A stretch of DNA of 34,348 bases from a virus. Position 1 is the first letter of the stretch. Every line of letters starts with the position of its first letter. Location: positions 1-34,348 of IMG/VR virus record IMGVR_UViG_3300025120_000009; one strand, written 5' to 3'. This document shows, one piece after another, positions 17,429 to 24,207 of the stretch. A model generated the notes under the pieces. That model was not told the DNA's origin and ran no database searches. It worked only from the letters and a program-made list of their open reading frames with translations. The position numbers and the translations under genes are program-made.

Positions 17429-17721
17429 TATTTTAATCTCCAAGTGTATGTTTTTCTTCCTGCTGATCCTAATACCTTTTTATCTGTTTTTACAAGTCTA
17501 TCACGATTTGTTAAATCAGTAATTGCTCTGCGTATAGATGTTAATGGTGTTTGTTCATTAATTGATTCATTGTCAATTAAAAAACCCCAAACATCATTAG
17601 CAGACAGACTATCATTAGGATATGTTTGAAATACTGCCAACGTTAGTTGTGTTTGATTGTCAGCTTTTTCAAAATTTGTTTTTAGCAAATTGCCTGTTTC
17701 GTTTGTTGTATTGTAGTACAT
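17428..17721 (-). CDS. Winged-helix-like protein
   Basis: A 97-residue protein starting MYYNTTNETG with SD AAAGGAGAG directly ahead; an upstream ATG at 17781 would add a hydrophobic stretch but has no ribosome site. The sequence TQLTLAVFQTYPNDSLSANDVWGFL, then TSIRRAITDLTNRDRLVKTD, and a final RKTYTWRLK follows the layout of a winged helix-turn-helix (helix, recognition helix, two-strand wing). It is probably a DNA-binding regulator or accessory replication protein. Confidence 0.65.
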   Translation of the reverse strand: MYYNTTNETGNLLKTNFEKADNQTQLTLAVFQTYPNDSLSANDVWGFLIDNESINEQTPLTSIRRAITDLTNRDRLVKTDKKVLGSAGRKTYTWRLK

Positions 17722-17784
17722 TCCCTCTCCTTTGTTCTTATATTTAAGACAAATTGATATTATTTGTGCGATAATCATCAATAT

Positions 17785-17985
17785 TTAGTCGTCACAATTT
17801 TCACAATGTTTCCAAGTTGGATTAAGTCCAATATATTCTTGTTCGGTTACTTTAGTGGGATTGTTAATTGCTTTCTTGATGTCTAGTGCGACAACTCTTA
17901 TAGCGTGTGGCAATTCCCTAACATAGCGACTTTTAAAGATATACTTCAAGACTTGTTTTTCTTCTTGGTTTATTTTTAACATCAT
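17785..17985 (-). CDS. Small protein with C-terminal CxxC
   Basis: A 66-residue protein coupled by ATGA to the phosphoesterase gene, with SD GAGG. It starts LKINQEEKQVLKYIFKSRYV and ends WKHCENCDD. Two nearby cysteines could form half a zinc site. I do not recognise a family. A 63-base gap separates it from the winged-helix gene. Confidence 0.65.
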   Translation of the reverse strand: MMLKINQEEKQVLKYIFKSRYVRELPHAIRVVALDIKKAINNPTKVTEQEYIGLNPTWKHCENCDD

Positions 17986-19217
17986 ATTGTTACCTCAAAT
18001 ATGGTTTTCTTTGGTTTTAATTTGTTGGACGATTTAGCGTTATAGCTTTCCAATTCTTCATCAATGTCATAACACTCCTCTCCAACGTATTGTAAATCTA
18101 TTTTCATAGCGTCTATATTTTTATCTTCGTGGAAAATATAAATATTCTGACTTGCCCTTCCTGATAGATTTAAACCTTTTTCACTATATTCGTTAGCTCC
18201 AACCAATGAGCTACTTCTACTTGCAATATCTCCTACTCTTGCAGAGTGTATATGTCCAGAGATAATATAGTCTATCTGCACACCCCTACCTGCGTATCTA
18301 CCTTTAATTTGGTTTACGCTTTTTTCGTATTGCGTAGTAAAACTTCCGTTTCCGTGTAATAGCAATAAGTTTTGTCCTGCGACATTAACAACGCATTCGG
18401 TTGGATCATCAACTACGAATTGAACATCTGTTGTTTTAAAATAATGTCTTAAAATCTCAAAGATAACAAAGTCGTAATTGTCTGACGCCATAAAGTCACT
18501 CCAACCCCAGTCTTGTTTTAATCTACTTTCGTTTCCAGTTACACAAGCAACTGATACAGAATAATCTTCCCCAATGTCAAATATGATTTGTTGTAATAAA
18601 TCTACTGCAAGAAATACTGCCTTAGATCTGTTGGTTGACATGTTGAGCATTTCATCTAGTCGTCTATCAGAATTGATTAAATCGCCAGTAATAGCAATTA
18701 AAACATTATCTATATCATAAACCTTAAATATTTCTTTTGCTCTGTTTACGTAATGTTTTAAACGCCTACTAGCAACCTTGAAATCATAATTGTTATGAGG
18801 TAAGGAAACAAGTTCATTAAAATGTGTGTCAGCAATTTGCAGCACTCCCACACTTTTACCTTGTTCGACTTTTTTAAACTTAAAGTCTGAAAAATTCTTG
18901 CTTTGAAGTAACGCTTGTATGTCAAATAATAGATTAGTAATTGCATTTTCATATCTTGCGTGTTCTCTAAACGCCTTTCTTTCTATTCGGTTTACATCTT
19001 GGGCAGATTGTTTTTGTTTTGCAAGTTTGACATTCTCTCTAACAACTTCAACATCATTCAAGGTGGGATTAACTGTTCGTACGCCACAATCTTTACATTT
19101 ATAGCGTTGTTTATACGATCCGTCATAGTTCTTTTGACGGGATTTCTTGATCATGTCCTTACTACCACAATTAGGGCAAGATATTACATACAATCCATCT
19201 TCAGTCAATCTACTCAT
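17982..19217 (-). CDS. Zinc-ribbon metallophosphoesterase
   Basis: A 411-residue protein. Residues 14-44 form a zinc ribbon (CPNC and CKDC), resembling those in transposases and DNA-binding proteins, followed by a basic helical linker. Residues ~124-330 form a calcineurin-like phosphoesterase with QIADTH (Asp130, His132), TGDLI (Asp179), VTGNES (228-230 GNE where most have GNH), LLLHGNG (His288) and SGHIHS (His322, His324). Such proteins are metal-dependent nucleases or phosphatases; in this operon a DNA-processing role similar to SbcD is likely. The start ATG overlaps the stop of the nuclease gene (ATGA). Confidence 0.85.
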   Translation of the reverse strand: MSRLTEDGLYVISCPNCGSKDMIKKSRQKNYDGSYKQRYKCKDCGVRTVNPTLNDVEVVRENVKLAKQKQSAQDVNRIERKAFREHARYENAITNLLFDIQALLQSKNFSDFKFKKVEQGKSVGVLQIADTHFNELVSLPHNNYDFKVASRRLKHYVNRAKEIFKVYDIDNVLIAITGDLINSDRRLDEMLNMSTNRSKAVFLAVDLLQQIIFDIGEDYSVSVACVTGNESRLKQDWGWSDFMASDNYDFVIFEILRHYFKTTDVQFVVDDPTECVVNVAGQNLLLLHGNGSFTTQYEKSVNQIKGRYAGRGVQIDYIISGHIHSARVGDIASRSSSLVGANEYSEKGLNLSGRASQNIYIFHEDKNIDAMKIDLQYVGEECYDIDEELESYNAKSSNKLKPKKTIFEVTI

Positions 19218-19573
19218 TTAGTTATCCTTTTAAATCCATTGCTATTGTTTACTAAATCTAATAAATCCTTAAATTCAAAGCAAACCATTACTTTAGAATG
19301 ATTTTTTGAGAAAACAAGCATAGGTGTTAAGTCCTCTGAATTTTGACACGCTTGTTCGTAGCATTGCCAAATATTAATTCGTTCTACTTTCTTGCACTCA
19401 ACGGAATAAGGGAAAGTATCTCGCCCCGCCTTAGATAATATAATATCCATACCACTCTCGCCCATTACTGCTGTCTTGATGTCATGTTCATTAATCCCCA
19501 ATTTTTCAATAATCATTTCCCTAACTTTGTTCTGGAAATTTCTTCCTTTTGCTTTTGCACTACTTGGTTTCAC
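19214..19573 (-). CDS. PD-(D/E)XK nuclease, Holliday-junction-resolvase-like
   Basis: A 119-residue protein with a GTG start and SD GGGAGG. The pattern KGRNFQNKVREMI, then GESGMDIILS with Asp48-like acid, then PYSVECKKVE (E-x-K) and WQCYEQACQN is the core of PD-(D/E)XK endonucleases. Phage members of this type are often called resolvases. It probably cuts branched DNA made during recombination and replication, clearing DNA before packaging. It shares a 14-base overlap with an unlisted 55-residue ORF upstream. Confidence 0.75.
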   Translation of the reverse strand: MKPSSAKAKGRNFQNKVREMIIEKLGINEHDIKTAVMGESGMDIILSKAGRDTFPYSVECKKVERINIWQCYEQACQNSEDLTPMLVFSKNHSKVMVCFEFKDLLDLVNNSNGFKRITK

Positions 19574-19727
19574 TAAAAACCTCCCTTACTATTTTATCTA
19601 TTAACTCTGAATGTTCTTTTTTTGAAATAAATTTTATGTTTATTCCTTTTATCAAATCTATTACTTTGTTCCATTTTGCAGTATTTTCATGTAACTCTTG
19701 TTGCGTTTTCAATAATAACATGCTCAT
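19560..19727 (-). CDS. Small protein, 55 residues
   Basis: The reverse strand reads an open frame of 55 codons starting ATG at 19727 with ATGA overlap to the stop of the gene before it. The protein (begins SMLLLKTQQELHENTAKW, ends HSELIDKIVREVFSETK) is helical and basic. It overlaps the nuclease gene by 14 bases. Tight coupling and a match to the operon's style make it a real gene. No family is recognised. Confidence 0.65.
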   Translation of the reverse strand: MSMLLLKTQQELHENTAKWNKVIDLIKGINIKFISKKEHSELIDKIVREVFSETK

Positions 19728-19942
19728 TGTTTTTTCCTAGTTTTTGAATAATTCATTTTAATATATTTACCAAAAGGTTTTTGTCTTGCGTAGTGTTGCC
19801 AACTATATCCATGTTCATCTATACATTCTTGAACAAAGTTATACCAATTAGGATCAACAGACAATTCATCTGTTGTCTTGGTCATAAGATAACTTTTTTT
19901 GGTTCTTTCTTTACTTTCGTAATTGTTTTTACGTTCTTTCAT
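19724..19942 (-). CDS. Small basic hypothetical protein
   Basis: A 72-residue, strongly basic protein with SD AGAGG. After a Lys/Arg-rich start (KERKNNYESKERTKKSYL) there is an aromatic-rich patch VDPNWYNFVQECIDEHGYSW and a basic end GKYIKMNYSKTRKKQ. It is positioned between two other small ORFs and overlaps both. It may bind nucleic acid; no family is recognised. Confidence 0.65.
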   Translation of the reverse strand: MKERKNNYESKERTKKSYLMTKTTDELSVDPNWYNFVQECIDEHGYSWQHYARQKPFGKYIKMNYSKTRKKQ

Positions 19943-20105
19943 TTTTCCTCTTTGGTTTTTTTATAAAATTGTTATATTTTTTAAGTTTTGACACAAGTCG
20001 TTGATATTTATTAGTATGAAAGATAATATTATTACGATTAAGTTTACCCTCAATATTTATATCCCACGTTGTATCTATTTTTGGTTTTAGACTTTTACTG
20101 GACAT
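19929..20105 (-). CDS. Small basic protein, 58 residues
   Basis: An open frame of 58 codons starts ATG at 20105, overlapping the upstream stop (TAATG) with a GAGG ribosome site. It encodes SSKSLKPKIDTTWDINIEG followed by RNNIIFHTNKYQRLVSKLK and a basic tail. It ends 14 bases inside the next gene. It fills an otherwise empty 160-base stretch in the operon, so it is very probably real. The function is unknown. Confidence 0.65.
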   Translation of the reverse strand: MSSKSLKPKIDTTWDINIEGKLNRNNIIFHTNKYQRLVSKLKKYNNFIKKPKRKNERT

Positions 20106-20308
20106 TATAAATCCTCATACTCAAAGTCGCAATGATCTTTACAACTAACACATAAACCGTAATGTTCTCCGTCGAACTCGTGAATATTACCTAATCCTGC
20201 TGCTCCACAACAAGTAGATAATAATTCCTTGTCGTCCTCGCATAAACTATTAATGTATGCTATGTTGTCTTGTTCTGTTTGCCTAGATAATTCTGACATC
20301 TTACCCAT
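20105..20308 (-). CDS. Small cysteine-rich zinc-binding protein
   Basis: A 67-residue protein with a strong SD (AAGGAGG) five bases before its ATG, overlapping the previous gene by eight bases. It has LLSTCCGAAGLG and later GLCVSCKDHCDFE, giving CC...CxxC that can hold a zinc ion. Small CC/CxxC proteins like this are common in tailed phages; the function is unknown and may be DNA or protein binding. Confidence 0.75.
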   Translation of the reverse strand: MGKMSELSRQTEQDNIAYINSLCEDDKELLSTCCGAAGLGNIHEFDGEHYGLCVSCKDHCDFEYEDL

Positions 20309-20471
20309 TTTGCCTCCTTGCCATTTGATTTCTTAGTTGTTGTAAAGTTTCTGCAATTTCTTTATCATTATCTACAATACCACAATCAGAATATCCACCT
20401 GCCTCGTCTGAAATATTAGGATTATCTATTAATAGTATTATTGCTTTTTCTAGTGCCTCTATGTAATTCAC
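20301..20471 (-). CDS. Small hypothetical protein
   Basis: A 56-residue protein with a GTG start at 20471 that overlaps the stop of the replication protein (GTGA), with SD AAAGGA. A longer frame from 20507 would only overlap the replication gene. The sequence NYIEALEKAIILLIDNP, then GGYSDCGIVDND and a helix KEIAETLQQLRNQMARR is helical. It is unknown, but the coupling is clear. Confidence 0.65.
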   Translation of the reverse strand: MNYIEALEKAIILLIDNPNISDEAGGYSDCGIVDNDKEIAETLQQLRNQMARRQNG

Positions 20472-21208
20472 TTGTATTCCTTTCTTGGTTGTGTTTGTTC
20501 GTCGCAACAGGATATATACATATCTCTATATGGCGACTTGTCTTTTACCTTATTACAAATCTTACACTCGTATATATAAATTGGTTCTTCTGGCTGCACA
20601 TTTAATACGACTTCATCTTCCCACCTTTCTTGGTTTAAGTAGGTTTCTGGATTAGGTATGTATTGTTGCGTTTGCCATTGATCCGACTGCTTTTGTAATT
20701 CTATATTTTTTAAAATTCTATCAATAGGAAACTTAATAGAGTTAAACTTATCCTCGACTTTTTTCTTTCCTATTTTCTTTGGGTATGCTTTCCAAAATAA
20801 CTCAAAATCTTTGTTTACTTCTTTATTCTTACTTTCTTTCTTTCTTATAATAGGGTTAGGTCTGGGTTGGCTCTGGGTTAGTTTTGAATCGTTGTAGTGT
20901 TGGTATCCGACGAGAATAAGGTGGGTTACCTCTGGGTTAGATTTTACGCTAATCATATTCGTTTTTACTAATTTTTTTAAGAAAGTTCTTAGCTGCTGTC
21001 TTGACATATTATTTCTTTTAGCGAAATTGCGTTGAGAAAATATAATTTCTCCACGACTTATATTTATTACTTGATTGTTCATTAACATTGAAGAGGGCTT
21101 TATACTTGCCCTCATCAACATATCTATCCAACACTTTAAGTATAGTGGATTATCCCATATCCAGTTATCTTGGATCTTGCGGTATAATTTTATAAAAGAA
21201 TTATCCAT
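20468..21208 (-). CDS. Phage replication initiation protein (O-like, winged helix)
   Basis: A 246-residue protein. The N-terminal 100 residues (FIKLYRKIQDNWIWDNPLY, FSQRNFAKRNNMSRQQLRTF) form a winged-helix DNA-binding domain typical of phage replisome organisers. Then FELFWKAYPKKIGKKKVEDK and IPNPETYLNQERWEDE form the C-terminal domain seen in O-like initiators. A zinc-like pair CKIC...SCC ends the protein. It would bind the phage origin and load the host helicase. The ATG at 21208 was chosen (TGATG with the upstream micro-gene); no SD precedes it, so its translation depends on the micro-ORF ribosomes. Confidence 0.82.
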   Translation of the reverse strand: MDNSFIKLYRKIQDNWIWDNPLYLKCWIDMLMRASIKPSSMLMNNQVINISRGEIIFSQRNFAKRNNMSRQQLRTFLKKLVKTNMISVKSNPEVTHLILVGYQHYNDSKLTQSQPRPNPIIRKKESKNKEVNKDFELFWKAYPKKIGKKKVEDKFNSIKFPIDRILKNIELQKQSDQWQTQQYIPNPETYLNQERWEDEVVLNVQPEEPIYIYECKICNKVKDKSPYRDMYISCCDEQTQPRKEYK

Positions 21209-21276
21209 CAATCAAAGACAAATGCAAGTATAACAGATAATCCTAACATGGTTGCTATTAAAACACCTCCGTCCAT
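21208..21276 (-). CDS. Micro-protein: single membrane helix, 22 residues
   Basis: This 22-codon ORF on the reverse strand reads MDGGVLIATMLGLSVILAFV plus FD, one transmembrane helix. Its ATG overlaps the upstream stop (TAATG) and its TGA overlaps the initiator's ATG (TGATG), and the run GGGGGG sits six bases before its start as a ribosome site. It fills the gap exactly and is the only source of ribosomes for the initiator. It may itself act as a membrane peptide or serve mainly as a translational coupler. Confidence 0.6.
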   Translation of the reverse strand: MDGGVLIATMLGLSVILAFVFD

Positions 21277-21827
21277 TACTTACCCCCCATTGCGTTTGTT
21301 AAACTTGTTAGTGCTTTTTCATACACATTGACATTAGATCTAATACCATTACTATTATTCTTTAACCAGTTTCTTGCGTCTTTACTTAATAAACCCTTGT
21401 CTAGTGCTTGTTTTTCAAGTCGGTTAAATTCCTCAATCTGCTTTATGGTTGGCGACTTCATTTGGAAGTCTTCACTTTCTACATCGGAATAAAATGCGTT
21501 TTTACCATATAAGCCTAATAGCTTTAATGTTGCTCTTGCCTTACCTCTTTTCTCAGCCATAGCCCAGAAATATTGGTTTTTGCAATTAGTATCATTTGCC
21601 TCTCCAAAGGTTATTTCATCTATTAAACCAAGGTCATCACTTTCTTGATATGCTCTAATTTTAATAGCTACCGACGGAGATACATCAAGATTATCAGACA
21701 TCTCAAACTTGATGTTTTCTGCCTCTATAATCTTTATCACTCCGTCAAAAGATATGATCTTATTACCTCGCAAAGTCCAAAAATCGCTTTCATCTAGATT
21801 ATACTTTTTAACTAATTGGTCACTCAT
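21276..21827 (-). CDS. Probable single-strand annealing/recombination protein (ERF/Rad52-like)
   Basis: A 183-residue protein. The ATG at 21827 overlaps the upstream stop (ATGA) with SD GGAGG. The order is VSPSVAIKIRAYQE, then FGEANDTNCKNQYFWAMAEKR, then GKARATLKLLGLYGKNAFYS. The motif A-(E/T)KRxKARAxxxLLG is the helix pair seen in ERF/Rad52-like annealing proteins of phages. In this operon it sits before the initiator and a nuclease, as recombinase genes often do. Family assignment is by pattern only. Confidence 0.6.
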   Translation of the reverse strand: MSDQLVKKYNLDESDFWTLRGNKIISFDGVIKIIEAENIKFEMSDNLDVSPSVAIKIRAYQESDDLGLIDEITFGEANDTNCKNQYFWAMAEKRGKARATLKLLGLYGKNAFYSDVESEDFQMKSPTIKQIEEFNRLEKQALDKGLLSKDARNWLKNNSNGIRSNVNVYEKALTSLTNAMGGK

Positions 21828-22024
21828 ACTTCCTCCCATAATTGTTCATAGTTAGTTCCAGTAACATAACATATAGCTAACTTCATGTGCTGCGGAACTT
21901 TGTTTTGTTTTTTCCATTGACTTATAGTCACTTTGTTTACTTCTAAACGTCTAGCTAACCAAGACTGTGTTCTTTCGTTGGTTTGTAGCCAGAGATTTAA
22001 AAGATAAAACTCATTATTATTCAT
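21824..22024 (-). CDS. XRE-family helix-turn-helix regulator
   Basis: A 66-residue protein starting MNNNEFYLLN with SD GGGAG; a start 12 bases earlier lacks a ribosome site. The segment RTQSWLARRLEVNKVTISQWKKQNKVP is a helix-turn-helix of the Cro/CI type, with LARRL as helix two and VTISQWK as the recognition helix. It probably regulates early transcription, perhaps its own leftward promoter. No partner repressor gene is present. Confidence 0.85.
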   Translation of the reverse strand: MNNNEFYLLNLWLQTNERTQSWLARRLEVNKVTISQWKKQNKVPQHMKLAICYVTGTNYEQLWEEV

Positions 22025-22215
22025 TTGCTCTCCCATTTAGTTTCCAAGGCAAGTGAAATTACTTGCTCTTTAGTTAAATAAGTCTGTGTGCGATAGTCAA
22101 AAAAATTTCTATCACTATTATCCTCATTTTCTAAATAATACATTTCTGCAACATTGTTAAGTCGCAAGTGTAGTATCATTGAATTAATCTGTTTATCTGT
22201 GTATTCTTTACTCAT
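22021..22215 (-). CDS. Small hypothetical early protein
   Basis: A 64-residue protein with SD GGAGAGG, coupled by ATGA overlaps on both sides. It contains YTDKQINSMILHLRLNNVAE and TYLTKEQVISLALETKW, both helical, and an acidic middle. No family is recognised. Confidence 0.7.
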   Translation of the reverse strand: MSKEYTDKQINSMILHLRLNNVAEMYYLENEDNSDRNFFDYRTQTYLTKEQVISLALETKWESK

Positions 22216-22580
22216 TTTTCCTCTCCATTCATTTGATTTAACCTATTTTTAATTTCTTGCTTGATCCATTCGTCAAATCCAAAGCAATAACTATTGTTTG
22301 ATCCAATATGAAATATAACTTCTTCGTCTAGTTTCCAGAAGTCGCTTGGCTTAACTCCGTCTGATTCATATAGAGTAGTATATTTCCAGTCATATAAAGT
22401 AATAGGCGTTCCACTTTCAACGTGTTCAAAGAAATACTCCCCACTTACTTTGTAATTATCTGTGTGCTGCGACTTTCCAAAAGCCAATATTAACTCAATA
22501 GGTTTTAACTTTACTTCGCCATAAAGAGAAGTTCCGCCTGTATTAATATTATCATTTAACTTGTATTCGTTCATATCCAT
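22212..22580 (-). CDS. First gene of the replication operon, hypothetical
   Basis: A 122-residue protein, first gene of the leftward operon. The ATG at 22580 fits the SD AAGGA at eight bases, matching two other leftward leaders; the in-frame ATG at 22586 would be only two bases from the SD. It has beta-rich segments with NYKVSGEYFFEHV, LYDWKYTTLYESDG and EWIKQEIKNRL. No family is recognised. Early position suggests a host-takeover or replication-support role. Confidence 0.7.
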   Translation of the reverse strand: MDMNEYKLNDNINTGGTSLYGEVKLKPIELILAFGKSQHTDNYKVSGEYFFEHVESGTPITLYDWKYTTLYESDGVKPSDFWKLDEEVIFHIGSNNSYCFGFDEWIKQEIKNRLNQMNGEEK

Positions 22581-22611
22581 TTTCATTTTCCTTGTTTTGT
22601 TTATAATAAAT

Positions 22612-22679
22612 TTATAGAGGTAACTATGATTTGATTTAACTGATAAGGGTATATGAATAAGATATAGCCACCTCTATAA
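22612..22679 (-). promoter_or_regulatory. Candidate folded 5' leader of the replication operon
   Basis: TTATAGAGGT (22612-22621) and ACCTCTATAA (22670-22679) are perfect 10-base inverted arms, and inside them GGGTATAT (22647-22654) pairs with ATATAGCC (22662-22669) with one mismatch. The element ends 31 bases before the chosen start codon. Its size (68 bases) resembles a tRNA, but no T-loop or anticodon arm is present. It could be a regulatory leader or an operator pair. Confidence 0.4.
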
Positions 22680-22804
22680 TAATTATTAGCTTTGTTCATC
22701 TTATTAAGAGTGGAATTATTTAATCGGCTTTCCACGTTTAAGTCCGAACTAATAATATAATTTTTGATCCTTGTCATTTTGTTTGTTTAGTAAGTTAATA
22801 AATA

Positions 22805-22813
22805 TTATACCAT
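22805..22813 (-). promoter_or_regulatory. Leftward promoter (extended -10) for the replication operon
   Basis: On the minus strand TGGTATAAT is a perfect extended -10 element. The same nine bases ATATGGTAT also occur upstream of the large terminase gene. No clear -35 was found. Transcription would start near 22798 and give a ~215-base leader containing the fold above. Confidence 0.5.
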
Positions 22814-22928
22814 ATTGTAAAGAAAATAATACAAATATTATAAAAAATCTTTTAATTATGAATGTAGTAATATAGATATTAAATTATAATCCTTTCTATG
22901 TTCATATAGAAACCTTGTTTGTTAAAAG

Positions 22929-22962
22929 AAGAGGGGGTTTTAATTAGCCCCCTCTTTTTTTT
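22929..22962. terminator. Strong intrinsic terminator
   Basis: AAGAGGGGG (22929-22937) and CCCCCTCTT (22948-22956) form a perfect 9-base stem with a 10-base loop, followed on the plus strand by eight T (22955-22962). On the minus strand the downstream bases TTCTTTT are also T-rich. It lies two bases after the end of the leftward gene at 22964 and should stop that operon before the next promoter; it may act in both directions. Confidence 0.88.
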
Positions 22963-22963
22963 A

Positions 22964-23146
22964 TTAGCTGCTATGCTGATATTCTTTTTCTAGCTTTTCA
23001 AAGTTGCGAATTATATATATAGTTTCATCTTTTGTTAAATCCGCAGCTAATCTGAAATTTGGATCAAAGGGGTTATAATCCCCAGTATCTCTAATTTCTA
23101 TAAATCTCCAGAATTTTTCTGAAGATACTTTGTTTATTTTGCTCAT
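22964..23146 (-). CDS. Small early protein
   Basis: A 60-residue protein with SD GGGAGAG. It has SSEKFWRFIEIRDTGDYNP and a helix DETIYIIRNFEKLEKEY. Last gene of its operon; the terminator follows directly. No family is recognised. Confidence 0.65.
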   Translation of the reverse strand: MSKINKVSSEKFWRFIEIRDTGDYNPFDPNFRLAADLTKDETIYIIRNFEKLEKEYQHSS

Positions 23147-23147
23147 T

Positions 23148-23303
23148 TTACTCTCCCTGTTTATTTTTGTTTACTCGTTCAATTATAGAAATTGCGTCTT
23201 TAATCGCATTTCTCCATTCTTCTATTTTTTCATAGTTGAATTTTTCATCTAAATAATATAAAACTCCAGATAAATCATTTAGCGAATTAATTAGGTTTTT
23301 CAT
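23148..23303 (-). CDS. Small helical protein, 51 residues
   Basis: Reading the reverse strand from ATG at 23303 gives 51 codons: KNLINSLNDLSGVLYYLDEK, then KIEEWRNAIKDAISIIER and a basic end. Its start lies 17 bases inside the upstream ORF, with SD GGAGG in that gene's codons, and its stop is one base from the next ATG. It is a short helical hairpin-like protein and the function is unknown. Confidence 0.6.
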   Translation of the reverse strand: MKNLINSLNDLSGVLYYLDEKFNYEKIEEWRNAIKDAISIIERVNKNKQGE

Positions 23304-23463
23304 TTTTTCTGTCCTCCAATTTTAGATTTAATATTTCAGAAACTTTTTTTATGAGTATTTTGCAATAATATCTTTCGTCTGTATTCATTCCATTATTTAA
23401 CATATCCATACACCAGAAATATTCAATTGCGTCAATACATTCTTTATTAGTTACTTTTTTCAT
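23287..23463 (-). CDS. Small cysteine-containing protein, 58 residues
   Basis: The open frame from ATG 23463 encodes KKVTNKECIDAIEYFWCMDM, then DERYYCKILIKKVSEIL and a basic end. GGAG lies eight bases ahead, inside the end of the upstream gene. Three Cys (9, 18 and 34) are present but no zinc pattern is obvious. It fills the gap between two ORFs, so it is likely real. Confidence 0.6.
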   Translation of the reverse strand: MKKVTNKECIDAIEYFWCMDMLNNGMNTDERYYCKILIKKVSEILNLKLEDRKNEKPN

Positions 23464-23464
23464 T

Positions 23465-23779
23465 TTAATCTCCGTCCATTAGTTGATATTTTTTCTTGAC
23501 TTGTTCATTTGTTAAATTGTCCAAGTCTACCCATTTACCGCTTTCGTCGTAAACGTCGTCTAGTTCTTCGACATTCCAAGCCGTTCTGTATGTATCTGGT
23601 TCATAGGAATTATTATTTTCGTGCAAAGCCCATTGTCTTTTAGCGTCTGCTTTCCAAATTTCTTCTTTTTCAAAACATGAATCGCAGATATTAATAAAGT
23701 CATTAGTCCACCCTTCATTAATACCTTTTTCACATTCGGAAGACTCGCAGCACTTCGGATATAATTTTATTTTTTGCAT
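23465..23779 (-). CDS. Cysteine-rich early protein, zinc-like
   Basis: A 104-residue protein with SD GGAAGG. It begins KIKLYPKCCESSECEKGINEG and later NICDSCFEKEEIW: CC-x4-C ... CxxC can bind zinc. The C-terminal half is acidic (NVEELDDVYDESGKWVD) and polar. No family is recognised; small cysteine-rich early proteins often interfere with host functions. Confidence 0.65.
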   Translation of the reverse strand: MQKIKLYPKCCESSECEKGINEGWTNDFINICDSCFEKEEIWKADAKRQWALHENNNSYEPDTYRTAWNVEELDDVYDESGKWVDLDNLTNEQVKKKYQLMDGD

Positions 23780-23781
23780 TT

Positions 23782-24039
23782 TTAACCTTCCAAATCCTGC
23801 AAGAATCCGCCAAAATTGGTTTTTTCTATGCTTATTAATACAGCTTGACTATTATTATTAAATTCATATTCGATAAAAACATCTTCTCCGATGAATGAAT
23901 CGAAATTGTGTTTATATCCCAGAATAGAATCTTCTGGCGTTATTACTACCCCATTATTAGTTATTAATTTATACTGGGGATTACCATTTATTGAATTTGG
24001 CAATCTGTTGACGTCTTTTATTATTACTGGTATTTTCAT
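23782..24039 (-). CDS. Small early protein, beta-rich
   Basis: An 85-residue protein with the AAGGA leader shared with other leftward genes. It has PVIIKDVNRLPNSINGNPQYKL and EDVFIEYEFNNNSQAVLISIEK, an OB- or SH3-like beta pattern. A promoter-like TATAAT (24088-24093) lies about 50 bases upstream. No family is recognised. Confidence 0.65.
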   Translation of the reverse strand: MKIPVIIKDVNRLPNSINGNPQYKLITNNGVVITPEDSILGYKHNFDSFIGEDVFIEYEFNNNSQAVLISIEKTNFGGFLQDLEG

Positions 24040-24087
24040 TTTTTATTTTCCTTGTTTTGTTATTAAAAAAAATTCTGGATCAACGGT

Positions 24088-24093
24088 ATTATA
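24088..24093 (-). promoter_or_regulatory. Leftward promoter -10 next to tandem repeats
   Basis: The minus strand reads GGGTATAAT, a good -10, giving a start site near 24081 and a leader of about 42 bases to the gene starting 24039. Two 22-base repeats abut it exactly on the upstream side, in the place of the -35, suggesting a promoter controlled by a repeat-binding activator or repressor. Confidence 0.45.
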
Positions 24094-24137
24094 CCCTTTG
24101 ACATATAATATAAAACCCTGTGACATATAATATAAAA
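24094..24137. repeat. Two tandem 22-base repeats
   Basis: The units at 24094-24115 and 24116-24137 share 21 of 22 bases, with core TGACATATAATATAAAA; the single change is T to G at position 5. No spacer lies between them. The 22-base period is about two helical turns, so both copies face the same side of the DNA. They could be operator/activator sites or iterons. Confidence 0.9.
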
Positions 24138-24207
24138 ATAATATATAGTTTTTTTGAAATTTTTTGGTGTTTTTTTTGGCTTTTTTTCATAGACCCACAT
24201 GTCAGAA

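Larger units (their letters stand above)
22581..22963. other. AT-rich intergenic region with promoter, folded leader and terminator
   Basis: This about 380-base stretch holds no credible ORF. It contains a predicted leader fold next to the operon start (22612-22679), a leftward promoter-like hexamer (22805-22813), short inverted repeats (TTTCTAT at 22893-22899 with ATAGAAA at 22906-22912; the palindrome TAATAATTATTA near 22676) and a strong terminator (22929-22962). Such AT-rich non-coding DNA next to the initiator operon is also a candidate origin region. Confidence 0.6.

Noticed and set aside
17722-17781. Longer winged-helix protein with a hydrophobic start
   Set aside because: The SD AAAGGAGAG sits directly before the ATG at 17721; the upstream ATG has none.
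22612-22679. tRNA gene
   Set aside because: Size and closing stem look similar, but no T-loop, anticodon arm or CCA-type end is present.
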